A program made the position numbers and the translations under genes. A stretch of DNA of 64,000 bases from NCBI GenBank assembly GCA_965659415.1, contig CBFHVA010000003.1, positions 172,622-236,621 of the forward strand. The letters run 5' to 3'. The notes under the pieces are model-generated. The model saw only the letters and a program-made list of their open reading frames with translations, made no database searches and was not told where the DNA came from. Shown here piece after piece: positions 1-7,999 of this stretch (position 1 is its first letter; each line of letters starts with the position of its first letter). This DNA is from Phaeocystidibacter sp965659415. Lineage in GTDB: Bacteria; Bacteroidota; Bacteroidia; Flavobacteriales; Schleiferiaceae.

Positions 1-76
1 CAATCTCGGTATATCTTAATAGCTAGTGCGGTAATAATTATAGCCGTGTCGGGCATATCAGGTCTATCAATAGTTG

Positions 77-84
77 TACTTTTG
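77..84 (+). promoter_or_regulatory. -7 promoter element for purS
   Basis: TACTTTTG fits the Bacteroidota -7 consensus TAnnTTTG and lies 40 bases before the purS start. No convincing TTTG -33 box is seen at the usual 19-20 base spacing, so this is a weak call. The rest of bases 1-124 holds no gene that I can see. Confidence 0.35.
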
Positions 85-124
85 TACCTTCTAATTTCTA
101 TTATCGATAACAGAATTCACCGCC

Positions 125-376
125 ATGAAGTACCGCGCTGAAATTGACGTAATGCCTCACAAGGCCCTGCTTGATCCTCAAGGAAAAACCGTTACACACA
201 GTTTGAAAAATATGGATCTATCTGCCATTGGCAATGTGCGCATTGGCAAGCACATCACCCTTAATGTTGAGGCAGAGAGTAAAGAGGCAGCAAACGAATT
301 GGTAGAAACAGCTTGCAAGAAACTCTTGGCGAATCCGATTATGGAAGGATATCACTTCGAATTATTTGAAGCATAA
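125..376 (+). CDS. purS: Phosphoribosylformylglycinamidine synthase subunit PurS
   Basis: PurS is the small subunit of the three-part FGAM synthase (PurS, PurQ, PurL) in de novo purine synthesis. It bridges the glutaminase and the synthetase in the cytoplasm. The protein is 83 residues, the usual family length, and opens with the typical MKYRAEIDVMPHKALLDPQG strand. The signature around residues 36-50 (IGNVRIGKHITL) and the C-terminal NPIMEGYHFELFE match the family well. No purQ or purL is next to it; the upstream side is cut by the window edge. A hairpin terminator follows directly at 397-422, so it ends its transcript. The start is the first ATG, 40 bases after a -7 element. Confidence 0.93.
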   Translation: MKYRAEIDVMPHKALLDPQGKTVTHSLKNMDLSAIGNVRIGKHITLNVEAESKEAANELVETACKKLLANPIMEGYHFELFEA

Positions 377-396
377 AAATCTCCATCGATATTTGA

Positions 397-422
397 AACC
401 CGGCAAAGTGCCGGGTTTTTTT
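397..422 (+). terminator. Rho-independent terminator after purS
   Basis: An 8-bp perfect stem (397-404 with 410-417, loop AAAGT) runs straight into seven T residues. It separates purS from the acpH-like gene. Confidence 0.85.
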
Positions 423-467
423 ATGTCTGTTCTTTTTCTGGCTTGCCAAAGTCGTATCTTCCTTTCG

Positions 468-1070
468 ATGAATTTCTTGGCTCACATTTATCTTTCATTT
501 GACGACGAAGATCTGACCATCGGAAACTTCATTGCCGACTCTGTAAAGGGAGATGGATCCGACAAATACAATGCTCGTATTCAAAGCGGGATTTCACTCC
601 ATCGCTCCATAGACTATTTCACCGATCATCATCCCATCGTTTCAAAGAGTAAATCTGTGCTTTTTGAGAAATACCGTCATTACAGTGCGGTGCTCATTGA
701 CATTTTCTACGACCATTTCTTGGCTGAATCTTGGAATAATTGGCATAATGAGCCGCTCAACCAATTTGCGAAAAGACATTATACGTTCTTCAACGGACGG
801 AAATCAGAATTGCCAAAGCCCGTCCAACACATGTTGCCCTATATGGCCCAGCATGATTGGCTGACCAATTACCAGTATTTTGAAGGTATGCAGCGCGTAT
901 TAAACGGCATGAGCCGAAGAGCGAGCTTCCAGTCCAAAATGGAAAAAGCGGTTGAAGATTTACGAGAACATCATGAATTGTTTGGAAGTCATTTCAACGC
1001 CTTCTTTCCTGAGTTAATTCAGCACTCCAAGTCAGAAACTCAGCGTTTGATTGGCTTGGAAAGTACTTAG
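468..1070 (+). CDS. Acyl carrier protein phosphodiesterase family protein (AcpH-like)
   Basis: Members of this family (DUF479, AcpH) belong to the HD-like hydrolases; E. coli AcpH removes the 4'-phosphopantetheine arm from acyl carrier protein. The 200-residue product starts MNFLAHIYLSFDDEDL and carries the conserved GNFIADSVKG, GISLHRSIDYFTDHHP and DIFYDHFLA blocks, whose Asp and His residues are the expected metal ligands. The open frame extends upstream to 366, but that part overlaps purS and its terminator and does not look like the family; the ATG at 468 gives the standard N terminus. The 3' end overlaps the convergent gene at 1067 by four bases. Whether the Bacteroidota members act on ACP has not been shown from sequence. 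Confidence 0.8.
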   Translation: MNFLAHIYLSFDDEDLTIGNFIADSVKGDGSDKYNARIQSGISLHRSIDYFTDHHPIVSKSKSVLFEKYRHYSAVLIDIFYDHFLAESWNNWHNEPLNQFAKRHYTFFNGRKSELPKPVQHMLPYMAQHDWLTNYQYFEGMQRVLNGMSRRASFQSKMEKAVEDLREHHELFGSHFNAFFPELIQHSKSETQRLIGLEST

Positions 1071-1657
1071 AAAGAATAAAAGAAACCTCCTCGAACGACT
1101 CCTAAAACGCCGTAACCGACACTTGCTTCAATACCGTATGACTTACCTACGCGGATCGACAATGGATCGAGGTGGTAATGGTAGTCGGTTTGCGTGTAAT
1201 CAAACTCGGGCACATCCTCGGAAAAAGTGGCTACATCCGTGCCTAAGCCAAGGTAGAGTCCCCCACCGATAGAGAACAGTTCATTCCGCGTCCTACAATA
1301 GTCCCATTTAAAATGGGCTAAAAAAGTGTAGTGTTGAACAGAGAATGCATTGGCATAGGTACTGGTGCCTTCTTGCAAATCGCTCAATGCACTTTCGTAG
1401 GAAAAGGTCAACCCATACTGAAACTTGAGCCCTTCTGGAACCCAAGACACACCGCCTGCAAAGATCAAGCTGGATTGCAAATTAGTCACTGAATAAGCAT
1501 CTGCGCTCGAGTTCAACTGGAAGGCTGACGGCAATTCCTGATAGGAATTATGGCCAACATTTACGGATATCAACAAACTTGAATTTCGTTCAGCATCTTG
1601 ACTGTAGACCAAAAGAGAAGCTAGAGAAAACAGGGTTGCGAGTAGAATGCCTTTCAT
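1067..1657 (-). CDS. Secreted protein, probable small outer-membrane beta-barrel
   Basis: I do not recognise a named family. The 196-residue product begins with a clear signal peptide (charged MK, hydrophobic run to about residue 18, then YSQ). The rest consists of alternating hydrophobic and polar strands rich in Tyr, Phe, Gly and Ser, and the last residue is Phe (GGFFYSF), as in proteins inserted by the BAM complex. The length suits an 8-strand barrel. It stands alone, convergent with the acpH-like gene, with a four-base overlap. A function such as porin or structural protein cannot be stated. Confidence 0.6.
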   Translation of the reverse strand: MKGILLATLFSLASLLVYSQDAERNSSLLISVNVGHNSYQELPSAFQLNSSADAYSVTNLQSSLIFAGGVSWVPEGLKFQYGLTFSYESALSDLQEGTSTYANAFSVQHYTFLAHFKWDYCRTRNELFSIGGGLYLGLGTDVATFSEDVPEFDYTQTDYHYHLDPLSIRVGKSYGIEASVGYGVLGVVRGGFFYSF

Positions 1658-1738
1658 GCTTACGAAGTACGGAAAGAAATGGGAAATATTGCAAAGTTGG
1701 AGAAGATTGAAGTACGCTTAACGAGGGGGTAAGTCAAC

Positions 1739-1770
1739 AAAAATCCCGAAGCAATTTCTCACTTCGGGAT
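1739..1770 (-). terminator. Terminator after tRNA-Leu(TAA)
   Basis: On the minus strand a 9-bp stem (1762-1770 with 1743-1751) is followed by five T residues. It begins at the encoded CCA end of the tRNA. Confidence 0.75.
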
Positions 1771-1858
1771 GGTGCCCCAGGCGGGACTCGAACCCGCACG
1801 AACATTACTGCTCAAGGGATTTTAAGTCCCTCGTGTCTACCAATTCCACCACCAGGGC
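1770..1858 (-). tRNA. tRNA-Leu (anticodon TAA)
   Basis: The minus strand folds as a class II tRNA: acceptor GCCCTGG pairs with CTGGGGC (two G-U pairs), D arm GGTGGAATTGGTAGACAC, anticodon stem GGGAC/TCCC region with loop containing TAA, a long variable arm and T arm GGGTTCGAGTCCC. The CCA end is encoded (1770-1772). Its own -7 element sits just upstream at 1866-1873, so it is transcribed apart from the neighbouring tRNA-Gly. Confidence 0.95.
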
Positions 1859-1865
1859 GGGCCAC

Positions 1866-1873
1866 CAAATATA
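1866..1873 (-). promoter_or_regulatory. -7 promoter element for tRNA-Leu(TAA)
   Basis: TATATTTG on the minus strand, eight bases before the mature tRNA 5' end. It exactly fits TAnnTTTG. It lies downstream of the tRNA-Gly terminator, which shows that the two tRNAs are separate units. Confidence 0.55.
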
Positions 1874-1895
1874 GCACTTCAACGTGCTCCTTGGT

Positions 1896-1920
1896 AAAAA
1901 AAAATCCCGCAAGTGCGGGA
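1896..1920 (-). terminator. Terminator after tRNA-Gly
   Basis: On the minus strand TCCCGC pairs with GCGGGA around a short loop, followed by a run of nine T residues. Confidence 0.75.
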
Positions 1921-1925
1921 CTTAG

Positions 1926-1998
1926 AGCGAAAGACGGGATTCGAACCCGCGACCCCAACCTTGGCAAGGTTGTGCTCTACCAGCTGAGCTACTTTCGC
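1926..1998 (-). tRNA. tRNA-Gly (anticodon GCC)
   Basis: A 73-base cloverleaf on the minus strand: acceptor GCGAAAG/CTTTCGC, D arm AGCTCAGCTGGTAGAGC, anticodon stem CAACC/GGTTG with loop TTGCCAA (anticodon GCC), T arm GCGGGTTCGAATCCCGT. The CCA end is not encoded (CTA follows the discriminator base). Confidence 0.96.
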
Positions 1999-2029
1999 GT
2001 TGCCCGCAACCACTTGTGTAACGGGATGG

Positions 2030-2060
2030 CAAATGTAAGGCAAATTCAATATCTGTCAAG
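2030..2060 (-). promoter_or_regulatory. Promoter of tRNA-Gly
   Basis: Minus strand TACATTTG (2030-2037) fits TAnnTTTG; a CTTG (2057-2060), one base off TTTG, lies 19 bases upstream at the -33 position. Confidence 0.5.
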
Positions 2061-2077
2061 TGCTCTACTCAAAAAAA

Positions 2078-4669
2078 TTAAGCCTTGCCCAGTTTCTTCT
2101 TCATTTCATTCAAGAACATCAGCGCCTCTACGGGAGTAAGCGTGTCGATGTCTACATTCTTAATCGCATCTCGGAGCTCTTCAAGTAATGGATCGTCCAA
2201 TTGAAAAAAGCTCATTTGCATTTCTTCAGTATTCTTGGGAATCTCTCCGCCCTGTTCCCGCTGACTTTCTAACTGCCCGAGCATATTCTCTGCTTTGTGT
2301 ATCACATACTTGGGCATTCCAGCCATTCCTGCGACGTGAATACCAAAGCTATGTGCACTACCACCTGGAACGAGCTTTCGCAAGAAGAGAACTTCCTTGT
2401 CTAGTTCCTTCACTGAAACATTGTAGTTCTGAATGCGAGGGAAAAGATTCGCCATCTCATTCAATTCATGATAGTGTGTAGCAAAGAGTGTTTTGGCTTT
2501 GGTAGGATGCTCATGAATGTATTCCGCAATGGCCCAAGCTATGGAAATACCATCGTACGTACTCGTTCCCCTTCCAATTTCATCCAACAATATCAATGAC
2601 GAATCTGACAAGTTATTCAAGATACTTGCTGTCTCCGTCATTTCTACCATGAAAGTAGATTCGCCCTCTGAAATATTATCGCTCGCTCCCACACGGACGA
2701 AAATCTTATCTAAAATTCCTAGCTCTGCCGCATTTGCAGGCACAAAGGACCCCATTTGAGCAAGTAGGCAAATCAAAGCAGTTTGTCGCAATAAGGCGGA
2801 TTTACCAGACATATTTGGCCCCGTAATCATGATGATTTGTTGGGTTTCACGATTGAGGTTAACATCGTTGGCAACGTACTTCTCACCCACAGGAAGTCTT
2901 TTCTCTATCACCGGATGCCTACCTTCCGTAATCGCTATATCTGCTCCATCGTTCATGATGGGCTGGATGTACTTTTCTTTCAAGGCGAGCTCCGCAAAGC
3001 CGGCCAAAACATCTAATCTTGCCAAGGCACTTGCGTTATTCTTTAAAGTCGATAGGTGACTCGCGCACTCTGCGACTAACTTTTCATAAATCTCCCATTC
3101 CAAAGAAAGACTGCGTTCTTCCGCGCTGAGGATCTTGGACTCATATTCTTTCAGTTCATCTGTGATGTATCGTTCTGCCGACACTAACGTCTGTTTCCGA
3201 ACCCATTCTGCCGGCACTTTGTCCTTATGCGTATTGCGCACTTCTAGATAGTAACCAAATACGTTGTTGAAAGCAATTTTCAAGCTTGGTATACCAGTAC
3301 GCTCCGTTTCACGCTTCTGGATAGCTTCTAGATGCTCCTTCCCGCTTTTCATCAACCCTCGAAGCTCATCCAATTCCGCATGCACGCCACTTGCAATTAC
3401 ACCTCCTTTGGAGATGTGTACACCTGGTTCATCCTGAAGGGTGTTCTCAATATGCTGCTCCAAATCAGGTAAGGGAACCAATTGGTCGGCAATAAACTTT
3501 AGCGCTTCATGCCCTTTCGCGTTCAACGCTTTGTGAAGCTCATCTACCGCTCGAAGTCCATTCCTTAGCTGAGCGAGCTCGCGTGGCAGAATGCGTGCAG
3601 TGCTGAGTTTTGATACTAAGCGCTCCAAATCAAATACCCCTCTCAGGATTTCACGCAAATCATCGCACCAATGAGGACTTTCAACCAAGTGCTGAACTGC
3701 ACTATGCCGATCTCTAATCTGAGTGAGGTCTTTTAAAGGCAATGCCAACCAGCGCTTGAGCATGCGAGCGCCCATGGGTGATACCGTTCTATCAACAATA
3801 TCAATGAGCGCCAAACCCTCCGGACTATTACTTTGGAAAAGTTCTAGATTCCGAATGGTGAATCGATCCATCCAAACGTGGTGATCTTCCGCTAAACGAG
3901 AAACGGAAGTGATGTGTTCCAGCTTGTGATGTTCCGTTTCACGTAAGTAGTGAAGAATGGATCCCGCGGCAACGGTGGCCAATTCCAAATCTTCTATACC
4001 AAATCCTTTTAGATTCAAAGTTTGAAAATGACGCGTGAGTGCTTCCTTGGCAGTACTCAGTTGAAATACCCAATCATCGAGACCGTAGGTATAAAAGCGT
4101 TCCCCATAGCTATCAAAAAACTCGGATCTTCTTTGACGGTTGTACAACACCTCACTGGGTGCAAAGCTCTGCAAAAGCTTCTGTATGTACTCAATTCTTC
4201 CTTCAGCAACGGTAAAATCACCGGTCGACACATCTACGAAAGCAACACCATGCCCGTTCTTCGTTTGGTGCACAGATGCCAGATAATTGTTCTCGTTACT
4301 GGATAAAATTTGATCATTGAGCGTTACACCAGGGGTGACCAGCTCGGTAACACCCCGCTTCACAATCGTCTTGGTCTTCTTGGGGTCTTCCATTTGATCA
4401 CAAATCGCTACTCGGTGTCCGGCCTTAACCAACTTTGGCAAATAGGTATCTAGTGCATGGTGAGGAAATCCTGCGAGTTCTATTTCCGAAGCAGACCCAT
4501 TCGATCGTTTGGTGAGTACGATGTCCAGCGTTTCACTCGCCTTAATCGCATCGCTGCCAAATGTTTCATAGAAGTCACCCACTCTAAACAGCAATAAAGC
4601 CGTAGGATGCTTTGCTTTAATTTCGTTGTATTGCCGCATCAGCGGCGTCTCGGATTTCTTGCCTGCCAA
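2078..4669 (-). CDS. mutS: DNA mismatch repair protein MutS
   Basis: MutS recognises mispaired bases and small loops and starts methyl-independent or MutL-dependent repair as an ATP-driven sliding clamp. The 863-residue protein has the usual length and all parts: mismatch-binding motif FRVGDFYE with the wedge Phe33-Tyr34-Glu35, core and lever domains, Walker A GPNMSGKS near 617-624, Walker B LILLDEIGRGTST near 690-702, and ATHYHEL. Near residues 818-824 QMSFFQL fits a beta-clamp binding motif. The first codon is TTG (MAGKKSETPLMRQYN); the family normally shows this stretch before ETPLM, so TTG seems right, with an ATG ten codons later as the alternative. No mutL is adjacent. The divergent methyltransferase gene starts 51 bases away. 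Confidence 0.97.
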   Translation of the reverse strand: MAGKKSETPLMRQYNEIKAKHPTALLLFRVGDFYETFGSDAIKASETLDIVLTKRSNGSASEIELAGFPHHALDTYLPKLVKAGHRVAICDQMEDPKKTKTIVKRGVTELVTPGVTLNDQILSSNENNYLASVHQTKNGHGVAFVDVSTGDFTVAEGRIEYIQKLLQSFAPSEVLYNRQRRSEFFDSYGERFYTYGLDDWVFQLSTAKEALTRHFQTLNLKGFGIEDLELATVAAGSILHYLRETEHHKLEHITSVSRLAEDHHVWMDRFTIRNLELFQSNSPEGLALIDIVDRTVSPMGARMLKRWLALPLKDLTQIRDRHSAVQHLVESPHWCDDLREILRGVFDLERLVSKLSTARILPRELAQLRNGLRAVDELHKALNAKGHEALKFIADQLVPLPDLEQHIENTLQDEPGVHISKGGVIASGVHAELDELRGLMKSGKEHLEAIQKRETERTGIPSLKIAFNNVFGYYLEVRNTHKDKVPAEWVRKQTLVSAERYITDELKEYESKILSAEERSLSLEWEIYEKLVAECASHLSTLKNNASALARLDVLAGFAELALKEKYIQPIMNDGADIAITEGRHPVIEKRLPVGEKYVANDVNLNRETQQIIMITGPNMSGKSALLRQTALICLLAQMGSFVPANAAELGILDKIFVRVGASDNISEGESTFMVEMTETASILNNLSDSSLILLDEIGRGTSTYDGISIAWAIAEYIHEHPTKAKTLFATHYHELNEMANLFPRIQNYNVSVKELDKEVLFLRKLVPGGSAHSFGIHVAGMAGMPKYVIHKAENMLGQLESQREQGGEIPKNTEEMQMSFFQLDDPLLEELRDAIKNVDIDTLTPVEALMFLNEMKKKLGKA

Positions 4670-4687
4670 GACCGTAGGGATTTGGTT

Positions 4688-4695
4688 TACCTTTG
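4688..4695 (+). promoter_or_regulatory. -7 element for the SpoU methyltransferase gene
   Basis: TACCTTTG, a perfect TAnnTTTG, 25 bases before the ATG at 4721, in the 51-base gap shared with divergent mutS. Confidence 0.4.
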
Positions 4696-4720
4696 CTTTT
4701 TGCTAAGATAACAAAAGGCT

Positions 4721-5260
4721 ATGCGTAAGCTCAGAATGTCGGAACTGAATAGGCTGGATATCGAAACTTTTCGATCATCGAATAAAATTCCGGTCACTAT
4801 AGTCCTCGATAGAGTTCGCAGTCTACACAATGTCGGTGCCATCTTCAGAACGGCCGACGCTTTCCGAATGGAACGGATCTTCTTGTGTGGACTAACCGCC
4901 ACCCCTCCTCATCCAGAAATTGACAAAACAGCATTAGGAGCTACTGAAAGCATGCAGTGGAAGGCATTTTCCAAAACGATGGATGCTATTGACGTTCTTC
5001 GGTCTGAGGGATATCACATTTATGCGATTGAACAAACAACCGAGCGAATTTGGCTTGACGAATTTGATCTTCCTGAAAATATGCAGGGATTAGCGGTTGT
5101 ATTAGGTCACGAAGTGAATGGTGTAGACCAAGAGGTCATTCACAAGGTTGATGGATGCATAGAAATACCTCAGTTGGGTACAAAACACAGTTTGAATGTG
5201 AGTGTAAGCGCCGGCATTCTTATGTGGGAATTGTTCAAGCGCTTAAAGAACTCCATCTAG
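4721..5260 (+). CDS. tRNA/rRNA 2'-O-methyltransferase, SpoU (TrmH) family
   Basis: SpoU enzymes are knotted (SPOUT) methyltransferases that move a methyl group from S-adenosylmethionine to a ribose 2'-OH in tRNA or rRNA. The 179-residue protein has motif 1 around NVGAIFRTADAF (residues 37-50), motif 2 VVLGHEVNGVD (about 126-136) and motif 3 IPQLGTKHSLNVSVSAGI (about 146-164), the last two forming the SAM-binding knot. It lacks the N-terminal RNA-binding extension of TrmB/RlmB-type enzymes, so it is a minimal catalytic domain. The RNA target cannot be told from sequence. A strong hairpin follows at 5287-5323. Confidence 0.88.
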   Translation: MRKLRMSELNRLDIETFRSSNKIPVTIVLDRVRSLHNVGAIFRTADAFRMERIFLCGLTATPPHPEIDKTALGATESMQWKAFSKTMDAIDVLRSEGYHIYAIEQTTERIWLDEFDLPENMQGLAVVLGHEVNGVDQEVIHKVDGCIEIPQLGTKHSLNVSVSAGILMWELFKRLKNSI

Positions 5261-5286
5261 GCTCGTCAATTCAAAAAATCAGGCAT

Positions 5287-5323
5287 AAAAAATCCCGCTC
5301 TGTTTCCGAAGCGGGATTCTTTA
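5287..5323. terminator. Bidirectional terminator between the SpoU gene and ompA-like gene
   Basis: An 8-bp stem AATCCCGC/GCGGGATT (5291-5298 with 5311-5318) with A-rich and T-rich flanks. It can serve both convergent genes. Confidence 0.75.
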
Positions 5324-5338
5324 TGTTCTATCTAAGAA

Positions 5339-6715
5339 TCAGTCTATCACCTTGAACTCAACGCGACGGTTGATGCTGTCGTTGTTTCCAACATTCGCAC
5401 CTTCACCTACGCCAATCACTGTGAAGCGATCTGCAGGAATACCATACGTATTGACAAGAACATCAACTACGGCTTGGGCACGACGCTCAGACAGGTTTAA
5501 GTTGTACCTCTCGCTTCCAACTGGGTCTGCATTACCAATTACTTCAAACTTAAGCTCTTCGTTAGCCATCATCATTTTCGCGATAGTGTAGAGGCGCTGC
5601 TCGTTTGCGTTATCAACAGTTGCGCTGTTGAATCCGAAGAATACATTAGGCATGAATGCGTTGGCCATATCGCCACCCATTCCTCCTTTGATCTCACGTC
5701 CTTGGAAATTAACCATAGCTCCTTCTTTCGTGTCAGGCTCCATATCGCTGCTGTTAGGCACACCGTCACCGTCATCATCCAACTCGCGACCTGTAGCGTC
5801 AACTTGAGCACCACGCGGAGTGAATGGATCTTGGTCGATGTCATCAGCAACACCATCACGGTCAGTGTCAATAGCCACACCTGAACCGTCAACCACATAT
5901 CCTTCTGGAGTTTCGTTATCCTTATCCATAGCGTCAGAAACACCGTCGCCGTCGCTATCCTGTGTAAGGGCATCAATTTTCTCTTCAACTGCTGCTACTT
6001 GGTCAGCTAATTCGTCTGTTGGACGTGAATAAGCCATGGACTCTTTATCTTCTGAAGCGCCGAAGTTGTAAGTAACGCCTACTCTAAAGTGGTGGTGACC
6101 GTCATTTGCAATACCTGCATCTACGTTATCAGCCCAGTCAGAAAGCATCATTAAATGACCGATGTAGCGGAAATCTAAATCCCAAGCTGTAGCTAGTTTG
6201 TACTTCACCATAAGACCACCGCGAACAACTATTTCGTTGTGACGCTCTGTTCTGTCTGCAATTACATTGTCATTTACGTCGTACAACTTAGGCAATGAAG
6301 ATGACAAACCAGCACCTGCGAATGGAATGAGAGCCCATTTGCTATCACTATTGCCCGTTCTAAACAATGAACTTACGTTTATTAGTAGATCACCGTAAGC
6401 GTTAATTTCAGAACCTGAGAAGTATGAGTTACTAGTTTTACCCGTAAAGTAATTATAACCCAAGCTACCTGAAGCTCCAAATAAGTTGTTGAACCAATAG
6501 TTACCATAAGCAGAAACGCCAAAACCGATGTTCTTACCATCCACGTTGCTTTCTGGATAGAAACCGCTCAGGTCGCCGATGAATACGTTTGGACCTAAAT
6601 CAAATCCAACCGACCAACGCGAGTACTGGTCGTTGTAATTAGGTGCGTCGTCTTGCGCAAATGTGCTGAGGCTAAATGCTCCTACAGCGATGAGGAGTAA
6701 AGTAAACTTTCTCAT
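5339..6715 (-). CDS. OmpA-family outer-membrane protein with calcium-type repeats
   Basis: This is a major outer-membrane anchor protein that links the membrane to peptidoglycan. From the ATG at 6715 it has 458 residues: signal peptide to FAQ (about 21), an 8-strand barrel (about 24-219), a short coiled stretch (about 234-252), three Asp-rich thrombospondin type 3-like loops such as DSDGDGVSD and DTDRDGVAD (about 253-334), and a C-terminal OmpA domain with NLSERRAQAV and RRVEFKV. The longest frame starts six codons upstream; the ATG at 6715 gives the clean MRKFTLLLIAVGAF signal sequence. A good promoter lies at 6772-6803, leaving about 50 bases of leader. A single-gene unit, probably strongly expressed. 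Confidence 0.92.
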   Translation of the reverse strand: MRKFTLLLIAVGAFSLSTFAQDDAPNYNDQYSRWSVGFDLGPNVFIGDLSGFYPESNVDGKNIGFGVSAYGNYWFNNLFGASGSLGYNYFTGKTSNSYFSGSEINAYGDLLINVSSLFRTGNSDSKWALIPFAGAGLSSSLPKLYDVNDNVIADRTERHNEIVVRGGLMVKYKLATAWDLDFRYIGHLMMLSDWADNVDAGIANDGHHHFRVGVTYNFGASEDKESMAYSRPTDELADQVAAVEEKIDALTQDSDGDGVSDAMDKDNETPEGYVVDGSGVAIDTDRDGVADDIDQDPFTPRGAQVDATGRELDDDGDGVPNSSDMEPDTKEGAMVNFQGREIKGGMGGDMANAFMPNVFFGFNSATVDNANEQRLYTIAKMMMANEELKFEVIGNADPVGSERYNLNLSERRAQAVVDVLVNTYGIPADRFTVIGVGEGANVGNNDSINRRVEFKVID

Positions 6716-6771
6716 AACAAAAAGAAGAGTCAATTAATTCTTTGGTTTAGTTTGATGTTTTAAATCGAGAC

Positions 6772-6803
6772 AAAAATAGCAATTTATTGATGGGAACAGC
6801 AAA
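6772..6803 (-). promoter_or_regulatory. Promoter of the ompA-like gene
   Basis: Minus strand TATTTTTG (6772-6779) as -7 and TTTG (6800-6803) as -33, 20 bases apart: one of the best matches in the window to the Bacteroidota primary sigma consensus. Confidence 0.65.
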
Positions 6804-6824
6804 ACAGGACAAAATAACTCTGTG

Positions 6825-7460
6825 TTAGTCTTGTTCAATGATATGTTTACCCGGAGACCAATTCCATTCGAGGAGTTCGTCGATAAAGGCGTAAAAGGAT
6901 GGTTTATTCGCGTAATCATTCTCTTTAGGCTTTACCACCAAGGTAATTAAGTCGGGTCTGCTTCTGAAAAAGTCGAAATAGCCACGTTCTAAATTCTCCA
7001 GATAAGCCGGGACAATTTCGCTCTCATAAGCACGGCCTCTTTTCTTAATGTTCTCAATGAGTTTATTCACAGGTAAATGCAGGTAAACCACAACATCCGG
7101 ATTGGGAACCTGGGCAAATAACAGTTGATGCATCTTGCGATACACTCCATACTCTGCATGATCTAAGGTTTCGCCAGCAAAAATCAAGGATTTATACGGG
7201 GCGTAATCAGAAATAATCCGATCAGAAAAGAGGTTCGTTTGCATTACTTCTCTGCTCAATTGCTGATATCTCTCCGCGAGAAAGGACATTTCAAGAGGGA
7301 ATGCGTACTTCTCTGGATTCTTATAAAAGGACGGAAGAAAGGGATTGTCTTCAAACTGCTCTAGAAACAATGTAGCACCCCAGTGCTTGGCCAAATTCTT
7401 AACCAAGGTAGTTTTACCTGCTCCAATGTTTCCCTCAAAGGCTACAAATCGATTCTTCAT
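6825..7460 (-). CDS. Deoxynucleoside kinase (dNK family), copy 1
   Basis: These kinases phosphorylate deoxyadenosine, deoxyguanosine or deoxycytidine for dNTP salvage. The 211-residue protein has the P-loop EGNIGAGKTT (residues 9-18), the substrate-side FEDNPFLPSFY, the DR motif in LFSDRIISDY, and a LID-like KKRGRAYE. It overlaps folK by four bases (ATGA type), so the pair is translated together. It differs much from the second kinase at 13846, so the two are old paralogues, probably with different nucleoside preference. Which base each prefers cannot be read from the motifs with certainty. Confidence 0.9.
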   Translation of the reverse strand: MKNRFVAFEGNIGAGKTTLVKNLAKHWGATLFLEQFEDNPFLPSFYKNPEKYAFPLEMSFLAERYQQLSREVMQTNLFSDRIISDYAPYKSLIFAGETLDHAEYGVYRKMHQLLFAQVPNPDVVVYLHLPVNKLIENIKKRGRAYESEIVPAYLENLERGYFDFFRSRPDLITLVVKPKENDYANKPSFYAFIDELLEWNWSPGKHIIEQD

Positions 7461-7957
7461 TCTACTATTCTCACTTCCGATTTATCTGGGCATTCAAGTA
7501 ACAATTCATTCTGCGTTTTGTGTAAAACAGGATGGACGAAATTGGCCCACTTTTCAACAAGAGGCATCAACGTAAATCGACGAACTTGAAGTCTGGGATG
7601 CGGAATCTGGAGTTCCGATTCTTCAATGGTGACCTTACCATGGTACAAGATGTCAATATCCATTACGCGATTTGTATAGCCAAATCCGCTTCGAGTTCGG
7701 CCTAATTCAGCTTCAAGCGAAAGGGCAAAACGCAGAAGTTCCTTGACATCGGGCACATTCCTTAATGCGATTACTCGATTCAAAAAATCGGGGCCTTCAA
7801 AACCCCATGAAGGTGAAGCATACCAAGCTGATTGATCTTCGAGGTGATATCGTTCACTCAATTTTTGAGCTACCCAATCGCCAGATATCTTGACATCTCC
7901 CTCGTTCCCTCCTAACAGCAATAATGTAAGGTTGTTATCCGAAACTCTACTCGTCAA
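7457..7957 (-). CDS. folK: 2-amino-4-hydroxy-6-hydroxymethyldihydropteridine pyrophosphokinase (FolK)
   Basis: FolK transfers pyrophosphate from ATP to hydroxymethyl-dihydropterin in tetrahydrofolate synthesis. The 166-residue protein carries the N-terminal LLLGGNEGD loop and the family signature around RSGFGYTNRVMDIDILYHG and IPHPRLQVRRFTLMPL. There is no ATG in the proper region: the frame opens with TTG at 7957, and the next upstream codons lead to a stop, so TTG is the likely start. It overlaps the deoxynucleoside kinase gene downstream by four bases. The divergent sppA start is 42 bases away. Confidence 0.92.
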   Translation of the reverse strand: MTSRVSDNNLTLLLLGGNEGDVKISGDWVAQKLSERYHLEDQSAWYASPSWGFEGPDFLNRVIALRNVPDVKELLRFALSLEAELGRTRSGFGYTNRVMDIDILYHGKVTIEESELQIPHPRLQVRRFTLMPLVEKWANFVHPVLHKTQNELLLECPDKSEVRIVE

Positions 7958-7999
7958 TATTTGTTACTTTTCGGTCCTACTTCAAAAACTGCAACAAAG

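Noticed and set aside
366..467. 34-codon N-terminal extension of the AcpH-like protein
   Set aside because: It overlaps the end of purS and runs through the purS terminator; the family starts at MNFLAHIYL.
5591..5960. Asp-rich repeats in the OmpA-like protein as a DNA repeat or CRISPR-like array
   Set aside because: The repetition is at protein level only (thrombospondin type 3-like calcium loops); the DNA units differ and there are no spacers.
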